A program made the translations under genes and the position numbers. Shown here in pieces: positions 35,575 through 47,700 of a stretch of DNA of 64,000 nt; position 1 is the first letter of the stretch, and each line of letters begins with the position of its first letter. The notes under the pieces were generated by a model that saw nothing but the letters and a program-made list of their open reading frames with translations, was not told the origin of the DNA and ran no database searches. This DNA is from Marsupella aquatica (taxonomy: Eukaryota > Marchantiophyta): positions 21,452,001-21,516,000 of the forward strand of contig OZ316895.1 of assembly GCA_973895155.1 (NCBI GenBank), in the 5' to 3' direction.

Positions 35575-36770
35575 TCATCCGGACTCATAAAATTACGTCC
35601 CTGAAGTGTACTTTTATCTTGCATATAAGTGAGGAACTTCTCGAAAGTCTTGTTTCCATATTTTGAGATGGACCTCCTCTCTTATCTACTCGTAGGTTTT
35701 TAGACAGTTTTGCCAGGAATAGTGATCAATTGGAGTACGACTTTGTCTTCAAAGAAGGTAGACGAAAGTAACTGGCCTTGCCAGGAAGTGTGAATCTGAA
35801 GGACCTCCTAGTTCGATCTCTTTTGAGATTCCATCGCTGCAATGTAACACGGTCCTCAGATATCTTCTTAACCAGAAAGCTAATACACCCGGCTCCTTAT
35901 CCTGCTCGTTGGGCCTTTACCTCAGTGCGATGCCTCATGAATTGTAGGGCTCCGAAATATTTGCCAGGAATCTGGAAAGAGTCTAATTCTGTGTCAAGCA
36001 ATCTGGCGTAGCTTCTCCTAACATAATCCTTTCCAGCTTACTGTATTTGCGCCAGTCCTACGGACGCCAGTACTTCCCTTTGGTCATATATTGGAGCAGA
36101 GGTCACTGTAGTCCTGAGTTGGAGATTGTTCTCTGCGGAAATTGTCTCGGCTGTTGAGTCAATCGTACTGTTCGACATCCGAACATGGTATTGATGGACA
36201 TCGGCCCTAAACGAGGGAAGCCAGAGCGAGATCAAGGTTGAGTGAAGTGTTGGACTTACAGAATCGATTCTGTAGGTGACGCCCGTGTGAGCGCAGCTGT
36301 GGACTGAGAAAGCTGACCTGATCTGAATTCCTGGAGCCTGTAATTCACTGCAGTACAAGCGGGTACGAGGCGAGAAAGAGCTGAGAACTGTGAGCTACGC
36401 TGGAGAAATACACATCAGCTTAGAAACAACAGCGCTGTTTTAGAAGTCGGTCAAGCACAGTTGTGTGCTTTGTTCCGTTATGGTCCGGGGTCAGACATCT
36501 TTCAGGACAGCAAGAGTTCGGTTGTGACAGAAATCCTTGTTAGTGCAAGCTTGTAATCTTTGTGTGAGGCTGGGTGACTATAAGAAAGCTATTTCATGGA
36601 TAACGGTGCTGATAAACTTCATCGATTTGTAAACAAACTCCAAAGAGATAACTTTCGCTCAAGTTATTCGGATTCCATCGGGAGCCGAGTACAATAAGCA
36701 CACGCTTGTCATATTTCTCACCTACCTCTCACATGTCTCGCCCTCCATACTGACTGCATCATCACGATAT
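35575..36770. other. CCT7 3' flank, no gene
   Basis: 3' UTR and non-coding DNA. Several 60-100 codon frames occur on both strands (for example 35778-36011 and 36038-36358), but none shows motifs, paired exons or a plausible start context. Confidence 0.45.
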
Positions 36771-36774
36771 CAAT

Positions 36775-37260
36775 AAGAGCAGAATTTAAGCTTCCGCTAG
36801 ACACCATATGTCGCTTCCACACTGAAGGCACTCTGACGATAGTTCAATCGGAGCAGAATTTAAGCTTCCGCTCGACCGCATTTGTCGCTTCATCACGAAT
36901 CCTAGCAGAGCGCAGGGCAGAGCAGAGCTGAAGCTTCTGCCAGACAGCATTTCACCCTTCCACACTGAATGCACATCACGAAATTTCAATCGCAGCAAAA
37001 ATTAAGCTTCCGTTAGATGAGACACTCCATTATTCTGTCACTTCTACACTAAGTGCAACAACACTTTTACTTCAATTGGAGCAGAATTTAAGCTTCGGCT
37101 AGACAGCATTTGTTCTTTCCACACTGAATGCCATCATCGCAGAGAGAAATCAAGCTTCTTCTAAGCCAGGACACACCATGATTTTGTCACTTCTACACTG
37201 AATTCATATCATCACGACTTCAATCGAAGGAGAATTCAAGCTTTCCGCTCGTTAGCCTAT
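36775..37260. repeat. Degenerate minisatellite, about 75-bp unit, seven copies
   Basis: 'gcagaatttaagcttccgct' and variants recur at about 36780, 36853, 36925, 36997, 37081, 37147 and 37231. Each is followed by '(a/c)gacngcatttgtc', 'cttccacactgaatgca' and 'atcacga..tcaat'. The copies are strongly diverged. The array ends about 100 bp from the tRNA gene. Confidence 0.85.
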
Positions 37261-37362
37261 CGAGCCTCTCTCACCTGCAGACTGTCACCGCCATACCTGA
37301 TCGTGATCGAAGAAACACCCAAAGTTGTCTCTCCCTGTGAGAGAGGAAGAGCAAAATTTAAG

Positions 37363-37435
37363 TGGAGATGCGGGGTATCGATCCCCGTACCTCTCGCATG
37401 CTAAGCGAGCGCTCTACCATCTGAGCTACATCCCC
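37363..37435 (-). tRNA. tRNA-Ala (AGC)
   Basis: 73-nt cloverleaf on the minus strand without an intron. The acceptor stem GGGGATG pairs with CATCTCC and contains G3:U70, the alanine identity pair. The D-arm is GCTC/GAGC. The anticodon stem CTCGC/GCGAG encloses TTAGCAT, so the anticodon is AGC. The T-arm is CGGGG ATCGATA CCCCG, and the discriminator base is A. Internal A box TAGCTCAGATGG and B box GGATCGATACC are near consensus. A TTTT terminator follows seven bases after the gene (37353-37356 on the plus strand). Confidence 0.97.
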
Positions 37436-38224
37436 ATATGATACACAATTGTAATAATTTATCAAGTTTAAAATTTCTTTAGATTATAATCGTTTAATGT
37501 TGCTACTTAATATATATAATGAATGCAAAAAGCAATGCCAGAGAAAAAAAATCGCCATACCGGGAAACAGGATCCTAATTTCAAGAACCCCAATTAAGGG
37601 TGGAAAACAATGGAAAATACTGGGAGCACGGATGAGCCAAAAAGCCCAAGAGCCAAAGAGCCTGAGAGTGTCGATACTTAATTGTATGGACAATACAGTA
37701 CTTATGTAGATAGTCCACGCGTTACCCTTCAACTTTTTAATTATACAATAGGGAGTCTTAAAGACTCATCCTTTACAGTAACTGATGGTCATGGCATATA
37801 ATCATCCTTTATGGCAAAAAGGATTTGATAGCCTTAACCTTAATCTAGTAAGTAAGGTACATCAAGTTTTGAGGTTTGAGACCCCTAATATACACACCTA
37901 CAGCAAAGTGACTTTTGTGGCTGGTCCTCCTTTTTATTTTGTATATATACTTCTGCATCCCAGCAACCTTTGTGGTTGGTATGGTGATATGATTTGCTTT
38001 TTGGAGTTTCTTTCTTCTGGTTTGGGGCTTTTAGAGCTCATTTGAATGCATCTTTGAATTTTTTTTCGCTCACTACCTACCATATATGGAATAGGTTATT
38101 GGTACACTATATCTTAAGAGACTGGTTTGGGCCATAACTCATCCAAACCATTGAGCTTTGATGGGACCCAAAATCTTTAAGAGTTTTTGAAGGCACAAGT
38201 TTAGTAAAACAGAGAGGTGATCTG
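37436..38224. other. AT-rich spacer, no gene
   Basis: No supported coding or RNA feature. Frames at 37484-38045 are short and lack motifs. Confidence 0.45.
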
Positions 38225-38336
38225 GGAATGACTTATTGCCTACATTAACCAAATGAGAAATTACTAGCCACTGAACTCATCAGTCTAATCAGGCTAGTAA
38301 TTTCTCATTTGGTTAATGTAGGCAATAAGTCATTCC
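38225..38336. repeat. Perfect 45-bp inverted repeat (hairpin)
   Basis: The left arm 38225-38269 and right arm 38292-38336 are exact reverse complements over 45 bp, with a 22-bp loop (38270-38291). The arms include 'ggaatgacttattgccta' and 'catttggttaatgtaggc'. RNA from either strand would fold into a long perfect stem. It could be a young miRNA-like or siRNA hairpin locus, or a very small foldback transposon. Strand and transcription are unknown. Confidence 0.95.
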
Positions 38337-39256
38337 AAGAAGAAAGAACCCAGATTAGCACTACAAGAAGTGAGACCAGTGGAATATCAATACTGAATGT
38401 TTAAATAATTTTCTAATATTTTTTTGTTGCTATATTTATACACTGCTGCATTTATGATTCCATCTAAATCTGGGCTGGACAACATTAGATGCTATAGAGC
38501 ACTATTTTCCTGACCTAAAATATCTAATAATAAGACCCAGGATGTAAAATAATGCAAGGAGTATTGCTTACAACTTTTACAAAATATTCTTCCTGTACAT
38601 CTGATATGTTTTTTTTTGTCTTAGTTTGTCATTCCATGTAGGTTGTGCAAGAATATTGATTTTGTTGAAAACCAAATTGGGCCCTCCCTTTTGACAAGGG
38701 CTAGATTGGATTCATGTGAGCAGAATGTAGAATGAATGAGAATTACATGTAGATCTCCCAAACTCATGTGAAGGCCCCTCCAAATCAATTTGATCAGGAG
38801 ACTGCATTCACCCATGAAGCAATTCAATGACCTGGACCTTACTTAGAGCACCTCCACTTGTGGGCTGAGATAATCCATTGTATCTACTGCCAAAAATAGG
38901 ACTAATATAGCCTACAAAAGCTGCCCTCCACCTGTGGTATTGTAGATCAAGTCTACCTTGTATCAACATTATTAGGGCATCTCAAACCTGAACCGCACAA
39001 AGACCCCGGGGCCCAAAAGTATGAGACTTCGGTCACAAGTGGTAAACCAAGCTTTTGCGAGTCTGCCACTGTACTTCCGGAAATCCTGAGTGACCGGACC
39101 CAAAACTGAGAGGTTTGAAAAGAATCAGATCTGTGAAATTATTACTGACATGTGTAATCCTCAACCTAAATGTAATCTTGTGTGGCACAATCACCAGATA
39201 TAAATATATGACTGTGACCATAGAGGCTACAATACAGTCCTCAGGAGGGTATGTTC
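38337..39256. other. Spacer 3' of XTH, no gene
   Basis: AT-rich. The part next to 39256 would be the XTH 3' UTR (minus strand). No other feature is supported. Confidence 0.45.
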
Positions 39257-41723
39257 TTAGCCATTGTAATTGTAAGAACACTCGATGGGTGGAGGGGTGT
39301 ATCTGGCAGGGTCCTTGCAATAATTGTAAGTTGAATAGGCCTGAGTGATATACGTGAGAGTGGTAATCTGGTTGGAGGTCAGGTTGGTGTAAGCAGGGCC
39401 CTCCCACCAATTGTTCTGGTAGTTGCTTGAGCACTGTGGCACGGTCACCCCGTCATTGACGCAAGCGTCCAGCTGAAAGGAATTCAATGTCACCACGAAA
39501 GGAGCATAGGTGTAGTTCACTGGGATCGGAGCACCTGAAGGATCCTGAGTAGCCCAGCCGCTTCCATCGAAGATGGTGCCAAATGCTTGCGCCTGCTGCG
39601 AGCTGGGATAAGCTTGACCGATGCTTTCAAGATTCTTGAAGACCCGGATGGGCATTTGGTCCACCAGCCAGCTGAACAGATCCACAGCACATTTCAACTT
39701 CACTGTCATTCCAACTCTTCGTCGTTCAAACGATCTTATTCCATGAATGCTAAACTAATTCGATTGATGACCAAACAGACTACAGAGCCTTCTCTTCAAT
39801 CCAGCTTCTGTTCCGTGATATTAGTTTTTTCAACAAGGATCAAGACGGAAGATTACAAAAATATATACGAGGGCTACGTTCGTAAAATGTACTACTCCAT
39901 ATTCTGAACTGTATAATGAACTCGATCTAGATCTCACATTCACTTCAGAACCTTTAACACCTTCAATCCTGAATGTATTGTAAGCCCGAGACACTCAACA
40001 ACGTGACGAAGGGTATGTTTGTGGATTGAGAAAGTTGATCGAAGGGCACTTGGGTCGTTTCAGGAAATTAAACAAGTCAGTGAGGGACATGTATTTTCTG
40101 AATTTAGAAACTTGAATGGCAGTTGGGCCATCTCAGGAACATGGGTGGAGTTCTAAGATTTTCAGGAAAAGAAAACTTCTATCCCATTGTAAGTCAGCCA
40201 GAGCACGTGACTCGAATCAATATGGAAAGCTCCTCCAAAATAGAGATAATCATGCGGATCTTTAGAGGATAGTCATTATCATGGGCAAGAATCGTTACGT
40301 GGAGGTCCTCAAACTAAGAAAGTCACTGGTCTGGAGAACAGGAGACTGCTCGATGTACATGCAAGCACAGTATTGCAACAGACCCTTTGAGTCAGCTGGA
40401 ATGGACAGGAAACTAACTTACATAATTTGAGCGTGGTTCCAGATGACTTGATAGGTGTGGAAATCAGCAGTGGGGTCGAACCAGAGCGAAAACTTCTGCT
40501 CCCTCCCTCCTGTGCCATTGGCAAACATATTCGTCTGCAAAATGTTTTGGCCATCGACAGTGCCAAGAAACTCGAAGTCGAGCTCATCGTGAGTGGGGCC
40601 ACTGGACGACACCTGACAATTCACATCGATAAATTAAAGTTTTGGATCATCAAATTCAGCAAGTTCCTGATCAAATATGGTGGTCAAGCTCGGAGGTGAG
40701 AGCATTTCAGCATTAATTCTCCTGCCAATGATATTGCCACAAAAGTAATTTGATAAATTATTTTGATAACCTTGCAATACTGAGGTCACGCGAATCTATT
40801 TTCCCAGAGTAGAAAACTTACATAGAAGGCAGCCACGACCCCAGCCGAGTAGTTGGAGACGAGTTTCGCGTTGATGCCAAAATACCCATAAGTATAATAG
40901 CCTTTGGACTGAAATCCAGCACCTGTATATATGCAGATGCTCCAATTCCCATGTTGTCAGGGTTTTCATTCCGCCTGCAGGCTCTTCTGCTGCAGCATAC
41001 TTCCGTGGGCTGTATGATCGAATCGACGGACCGAATCGTTGTATTTGAATTTGATCATCTAATTCTGGGTTGTATTTCAATTTAACACTATGGTCTTTTG
41101 TTCCTGGGAAGACCTATATGGTTGTAGATTATAGCACTTTCTAAAGACCTACAAAATGTTGAATGAGCTTAAAGCCAAGATATGACAACACTACCAACAT
41201 TTCAACTCGCATTTCAAGCTCAAATTTGCTCCAGGTCGACGACGGCAGCCGATCAATAGATTTTTATCTTGTACGTCACTCAGTGTGGTGGTGGTGCTAT
41301 ATTTGTCTGCATTTTAGGCTGGATTTGTCTAAAGTTAGCAGTCCAGACACACTTTTTGACAAAACCGAATTTAGAAAACTCGAATTTAAGACCAGCGTGT
41401 TATTCTTGGGGAAGATGGCAGCCAAATGATAAGCTACCTGGCTAAAGTTGTAAACAATGAGCTCCTTTGCCACAGTCACAAGTGAGGAAACGGCGAAGGA
41501 AATTAGTGGGGAAGTCGGCATTACCTGACTGAGTGTCCAGATAGAGCTGCACCTGAGTCCCATTGTTGAGGAGAATTATGTGATCATCGGACCACTGTGT
41601 TTCATAAATATCTTGATAGTTGTAATTTGTCGAATTCTGTGCAATCGTCGTTCGGATGAAGATTTGTGTACAACAGCACAGCAACAGCAAAACCACCGAC
41701 ATGTTGGTCCGAATGGTCCCCAT
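39257..41723 (-). CDS. XTH: Xyloglucan endotransglucosylase/hydrolase (GH16)
   Basis: Secreted cell-wall enzyme that cuts and rejoins xyloglucan chains. Exons on the minus strand: 41723-41525, 40922-40822, 40612-40422, 39671-39257; 301 residues, all joins in frame with GT-AG borders. A hydrophobic signal segment lies at about residues 9-25. The GH16 active site reads [10 protein letters not shown] (108-117); E110 is the expected nucleophile and E114 the acid/base. An N-glycosylation sequon NGT (132-134) follows at the usual XTH position. The C-terminal XET domain has NNWWEG and the paired cysteines in ACVNDG...QC and YCKD...[19 protein letters not shown] is also typical of the family. The exon 1 start was chosen because the signal peptide follows directly. 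An upstream in-frame Met at about 41825 is possible but would precede the signal by 34 residues. Confidence 0.95.
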
Positions 41724-42800
41724 ACTCACAGTCATAGGCTGCACCCTGGCTGCTTCAATTCGAACCTTGCCTGTGCTAAGCCGTCCGACTGAAAACTGTA
41801 AGGATGGATCGCTGCACCGTACCACTGCTTACTGTGCTATTTCGTAGCTTTATTGCGAGTTCTGATGCCCGCCCATTCATAATTAAGCTGCTGCTCTCCC
41901 CGAGCTCTACCACAAACGGACAAAAGTTAACGTAGGACCTCTCCCTCCGCCAGCAGCAAGCTAGCTGCATATTGCACCGCTGACATAGTAAGCCGAGTTG
42001 AGTGAGTCTGGGGGACAACGACATCAACACTTGTTTGTCTTTCATTTTGATCATAACGATGTACCTATGGCGGAATTTGCTCCACGGATATATGGAACCG
42101 ACAAGGTAGCCGGCCCAATATAGGTAGGTGTCGTAATCGGACACCGTGAACTGGTCCTCGCCAATCTTTCTGACTGAGCCTGGGATAAAACTTAATTTGT
42201 TCTGGTCGTCAATCAGCCATGCAAGGGATTCAGAACTATTTGGGGTCCCACTTCTGGACGTATATGCGCTGGACAGTGCCTAACGTAACTTACAGAGAAT
42301 GATGCTGCTCACTCTGCCACTTTCGTTCCTATACTTTCCAGGCTGGAATCCAAGAGTACTAGATACAATTGCATTGCAGAAAATTCGGTGTCACGTAAAT
42401 GAGTTTCCAGCAGTTCACGAAATATTTGTGCAGAGTAGCCTTGACGTTGAGAAGTTCAGATAATAGAGGAACCGTTGCTCCACTGTCAGTCCTGTATAAT
42501 CAGTCTACGCCAAAAAAATTCCATCGCTCTTGGTCTTTTTGGGTTTAAATATTCGTCACCTTGGAGGAATCGTCTAGGAGAACGAAGCAAGTTCGAATTG
42601 AAGGAACGATCTCAAATCCATGGTTTATGTTATCCGAGCAGACAAGATCGAGCCAAATTTCAAGTAGGTAAATATAGAGCGCTTCGTTGTAGCTGTCGAT
42701 TGATATGAAGATCTTTCTTATCTATGTACACGGCCAAGATCGACAGCTATACATATAGGAGGCTTCAAGCCAACATTGTGGTCACGCGTCAATTCTGGCC
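41724..42800. other. Region 5' of XTH, no gene
   Basis: Promoter side of XTH on the minus strand. The frame at 41776-42144 is Cys/Ser-rich, has no family resemblance and overlaps the XTH leader. I do not call it. Confidence 0.45.
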
Positions 42801-42805
42801 TCTGG

Positions 42806-43024
42806 TGCCCAGACAGATCGGGGCTAGCTGTGCAAGGGGAGGAGCAGAAGTATGGGCCTTGATTGCTTTGTGATGATTCTTTTTGTCGTCAATTTTTCTT
42901 TCATTGCTATGCTGAATTGTGCTTCACGAAACTTAAGATTTGAAAACCCTTCAGTTGCGTGAACTGGACCGTGCCCAGACAGCTCGGGGCTAGCTGTAGA
43001 AGGGGAGGAGCAGAAGTATGAGGC
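42806..43024. repeat. Direct repeat, two 53-bp copies 166 bp apart
   Basis: 'tgcccagacag.tcggggcta' followed by 'gctgtrnaaggggaggagca' and 'gaagtatg' occurs at 42806-42858 and 42972-43024. A minus-strand frame of 107 codons (43313-42990) runs into the second copy. It has no motif I can name. Confidence 0.85.
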
Positions 43025-43484
43025 CAGCAAGTATTCGCCGCATCTGAAACGAGAGACCCACCACTCTTCTATAGCTAGGAAGAAGTCGCAACTCCCTGTA
43101 CAGGCAATTGAGAGGGAAGAGGCGATGGAAGGTCAACCACGAGGAGATCCTTTTACCTCCAAAGCATAATTCCCACAGATGCATACGGAGCCAGACTCGA
43201 TCAATCGCTCTGTACACATCATTGCAATTTATGTGACTGACACGTTGCAACTCAATTTGGCCGCAACGGACAACTTCGAGAGGAGCTAGGACTTTTCGCG
43301 CTAGCTTGTTCAAATGAACTGTGTCAAAACTCGGAGTTGGTCTGCTGCAAGAGCCAGATGGCCTGCCTGTTTTGATTCTCGAATATCCAACCCAAGCTCC
43401 TCAGAAGCGGTCCTCCATATCTTTCTCTGTATCTGTAAACTTTCAAGACAGCATTACAGAAGTTCACGGAATTTTGTCTTATAG
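43025..43484. other. Unclassified spacer
   Basis: Contains most of an unassigned minus-strand open frame (to 43313). Its text, rich in Arg and Leu, might be a retroelement remnant, but I cannot support that from motifs. Confidence 0.3.
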
Positions 43485-44480
43485 AAATTAGTGTTTCTTT
43501 TCCACACTCGCATATGCAACCACGTAACTTGGAAGTTGGGAAACGACATTTCCTGGATATTTTGTTTCTCTTCCTACACTATCCCAACGTTTGACGCCTC
43601 GAGGCATTTCAGCGACTGGTCGTCCAGAGAAAATCAATCAACATCGAGGATGACCTGATATAATTATCCAGACTGCTAGTTAACCCGTGTATGCCGTCGA
43701 TCCCAGTGGACCGATCCATGAGCAGACCTTGAAGAAGAGGATCAACCGTTCCTTTCACCTAGCTGCCGTTACATGAAAATGGCAATAATTGGAGATTCAC
43801 TGCTCACAAAGGGCACCAACAGCTTTTGAGAGCATGCATCAGTAGCGAATTACTGTAGATCTGTGTGAGAAGTTAGCTTTGTCCTTGACTTCTGAGAAAC
43901 AATCTCGAGAGCAGCACGGTCTGTACGTGTTGACCATGATTTCCTAACCTGTGTTTTAAATGCGTGATCAATGAATACCTGAGAAATCAACCTAACAGCG
44001 AAACACAGATGATCAACTGAACTCTTCTTTCCTTCGAGACTGTACTCTAAGTTATCGTTGTAAGGAATGTGACGGATTATAAGAAGTCAGAGACTGGGGA
44101 CGACTCATTCGCGAGGATGGGAAGTCGATGCTTTTCTCTGTGCCATTGTGATCAAAATCTGGTAATTCTCGGGACACAGCTCGATGATCGCATGGGCTCA
44201 TAATTGTCATGGAGCTTTCGAAGCCAGGCTTAGAAGTGGACAAGATCTCGTTCAGTCTGTCAAATTCTTCCCAACAGTACTAGACTTGAAGCCTTGCGAT
44301 TATGGAAACTTTGACAGAACGGATTTTCATATAGAATGCTTTCATAAAGCCATTGGAGTCGGGTGAATTGACTGTCACGCCAACCCAAATGAAATTCGAT
44401 CGAGTCAATCTACTGTAGACCGTAAGCAAGAAGAAAAACGTTACTTTGACAAAATGTGCATGGAATAACCATAAGCTGGT
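43485..44480. repeat. Duplicated block shared with 17200-18204
   Basis: Partner of 17200-18204, starting at 'gtgtttcttttccacactcg'. Similarity continues past 'cataaagccattggagtcgg' (44342) to about 44480. No gene is visible. Confidence 0.85.
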
Positions 44481-46389
44481 TATTACACGACGTGCCACTA
44501 CGAACGTGTCACTCTCAGCTCCAGTGCTTATAATCATAATTGAGCTTGAAGCTATTACATGTAAAGTGTAAGCCAGGCTTAATTTATCTTTTATTACTTG
44601 GTGTTCATGTCAACATTATTACAATGAATCCAATCTTTCTTTCGCAGTTGGTGAATAAGGTGGTTGGGAATAACCTACATACTATTTGTTTCTCATGATC
44701 TGTTGACAAAATGTCATTAGGCCTTCCCGACATTTTGATCATGGTGACATTTTTAGCTAACCATGGGATGGACCTAAAGGTGCAACTCTACCACATGTGC
44801 CTTTTTTCTGTGACAAACCTGTCACTCTCTCACAACTCTCACACTCCTTGAAATCCATTTGCTAGGCCATCTTGTAATGGGCAGGCCCTGGGCCCACAGA
44901 TCCTCCTAGGGCAACAAAGTTCATCCAGGCCCAACAATCCTCCTGGCCCAACGTTTGTGGTTTCTATATAGGGATTTACTGCCAATGAATTACACATTTG
45001 GTAGAACTTTGTAGACAACTTTTGGGAGAAGCAATGTGCACAATGGGGCAGGCTTGTGCGGACATGGATGTGACTCGGTGGAGGGAAGCGGCAGCCATAG
45101 GTGGGAGGGGTAGCAACAAACCTTCTGCAGTAGAAAAACCACCTGACTATTGCCACAATCAAGACTTGACCAATTTTACGAAGGGTAAAGATTTAAGCAA
45201 GTTCTTGAAATTGTGACATCTTATTTTTAGAAAAAATAAAATTAAGGGGAAATCTGTGAAAACCCCACAAAAAGGGAAAGTCACAGACCTATGAGTCACT
45301 ACTCAAGTGAGCACCACAGATACATGCCTCTCTAGGCTCAAAACTGTGATCTCAAAGTTAAGCGCAAGTAATTACAAACAAATAGATTAGCAATGAATCA
45401 TTTGATGTTGTGAGAATGTGAGAGACAAGACAACTTAAATTAGGCAGCATAAGACAGTAGCAATCAAAGCCTCTAAAAAGTATATACCTCCACCAAAATG
45501 CACTTTGGCAATGTTAAGTGCTCTCTCAGTTTTGATAAAGACTGGTTAGCTGTTGACTGGTTCTATTCATTTAGCAAGATGAGTTTTTGGAAAGTCATTT
45601 ATGGCTTTTGGATTGTCTTTTGCCCATCCACGCCGTCCGCTGCTCGCAAAACTCAGGACATTGATTCTCTGAGTGTCACAATCTTTGTTTGAAACCCCAC
45701 TTTTGAGTGGAGTTGATGTGAAAAGCGCACTGTCTGATTGACTACCGTCTCACTATGTTCAACAACACTTGTGCTCAACATCTCTTTGCTCATCTGCTTG
45801 TCCCTGTGCAGTTTTCTCTTAAAAAACTGGAAACAACTTCCACTTTTCAAAACACACTTTCAAAACAACTTCTTCCCAACTTTCTTTCTAGTGGTGCAAA
45901 CTTGCCAGATTCCACCTCTCAAAAATGTCTTTCACATGTTTGGTGAAAATTGGTTAGGTTTCTTGTTTACCATTAGCCAGTTTCCCACCTAGGCAGAGAC
46001 CTGATAAGCGAGAATCTCACTTATCCATCAATCTATGGAAATCTGAAGGTCAGAAATTAATCTATGTGAATTAGATGAGGAACATTCTTAGCATCTTCTC
46101 CTTCATGCAAGGTGACATTAGCCACGCTGAAAGGAAAAAGGGGAGTTACCATATTGTCTTCACTTAGGAACTTGCAGTTCGCGCAATCGCCGTCATTACA
46201 GTTCCCCCAACAATGTAGTTTGTCATTCAGCATGATTTGACTCTAAACTTTATACTAGCTTTTACTGGTGATAATATCAGGCTAAAAGTTCTTACAGGAA
46301 CTTTACAAGATCTAACACGAAAAGTGTTCAAAAGTGACTAGTTTGTAACAAAAGTTTCAAAAGTGCATTATTTTGTTTTTAGAAGGGTC
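44481..46389. other. Non-coding stretch between duplicated blocks
   Basis: About 1.9 kb with no paralog elsewhere in the window. It separates the two parts of the intact duplicated block, and the equivalent junction at 18.2 kb is direct. It may therefore be inserted DNA, but no terminal repeats or target duplications were seen. Short frames (for example 44998-45216 and 45738-45992) lack support. Confidence 0.4.
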
Positions 46390-47700
46390 CATCAAGCATA
46401 TACCTCCACTAAACCTCACACATGTTTGGAGACATCTCCGTGTGGTGTCCAATCCAACCAATTCAAGATCTTAAATAATACGAGTTGACCCAGGCTGTGG
46501 GCACTTTCTGGTTCATAAATGCAATGCACACGACTTAAAGGCTGAACCAACCATGCTTAAACCCCATGACCGTAGTGCATGGAGTTCAATTCAAGCTCGC
46601 AGACTGGTACACTTTAATCTACAAAGAACCATCGATCCTTCGATCCTTCTAGCAGTGTTTTCCTTTTCATGAAAGAGTATTCGATTTCTTTTGAGCAAGA
46701 GACGTTTTGATTATGTTGTAGGACTCGAGTGATGGAGTTTGGTCGAGCAGTGCTCGAAATCAAGCGTCACGTTTTTATCAAGCAGCGACTGATCTCCTAG
46801 TTGGCTTTCGATAAGTTCCGAATTGTGGGGAATGCCAGCCAACTGGGCCCCGGGACATTGAGCATACCAGCCAGGTACCTAGTTTCTGTTTCAATGCAAA
46901 GTTTCTTGATGTGCTGTGCATGCGAGAGAGAAAACATTTTGTGTCACAATGTCAGCGAGAGCCTGCTAGCTTCACAACCTCACTTAGTTACCAACGGCAT
47001 TAGTTATGTGCTAGCCTAGCCAGCCAGCTTCAGGTACTGTAACTGTTCAAGAGAAGCAATTTAGGATGAAACAGAAGGTTAGCTCACCCAGGCTTAGATT
47101 CTGAAATACACAATCGAACAGGAGGATTTGAGCAAACGAAGGACACGATTGCACATTTCAAGAATGCCTTGCTTTCTTGAAGTGTGCCACTCTTTGATTT
47201 CTGGCTTTCTCCAATTCTCCCCATGCATTGCTAGAGCTGATGATGTATTGTACCTAGCTACAGAATGGTTTTCCAACCCCAGTTCTTTCCAGATGCTGCT
47301 GTCTTTATAACGGTCAGAGCCTCAGTGGTATCTTGCAAGATCATAACGATGACTACACCAGCCTCCTGTGAATGCATTCGCTTGCAATTAAGGTGACCAT
47401 CTGTTTGGCTTGCTTCCAGATCTTAATCGGAAGTGTGGATGTCACTGCCTTACCTTGAGATCCGATGGGGTAACTGGATAAACAGATGCATTTTTCAGTC
47501 GAGAGATTAGAGGCTTGGAGAGATGTACGTCGAGGTTGGAGAAAAGTTCGTTTAATGGGAGCTGAAAATGCGGGCCAGCTTTGATGATTGACGGGTCGAT
47601 GAAATCCACGACGGCAGTGGCCAACTGCTCGGTCCAATCGATGGCAGCTCGAGGTATCGCGTACAACATCAAAATGCGGGCCAAGTGCTAGGTCCAATCG
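46390..47700. repeat. Duplicated block: 5' flank of the intact GT31 gene
   Basis: Aligns with 10870-12137 and 18205-20130. It should hold the GT31 promoter. Just before the gene, 'atggcagctcga' occurs twice (47641 and 47701) within a 60-bp imperfect duplication ('gcgggcca..tgctaggtccaa'). This creates a second, upstream ATG out of context with the reading frame. Confidence 0.8.

Noticed and set aside
36775-37260. A CRISPR-like array
   Set aside because: The units are about 75 bp with diverged repeats and no short unique spacers, and the genome is eukaryotic. It is a minisatellite.
42990-43313. A reverse-transcriptase fragment in the minus-strand frame
   Set aside because: Some phrases looked LINE-like, but no catalytic box or ordered set of motifs could be found.
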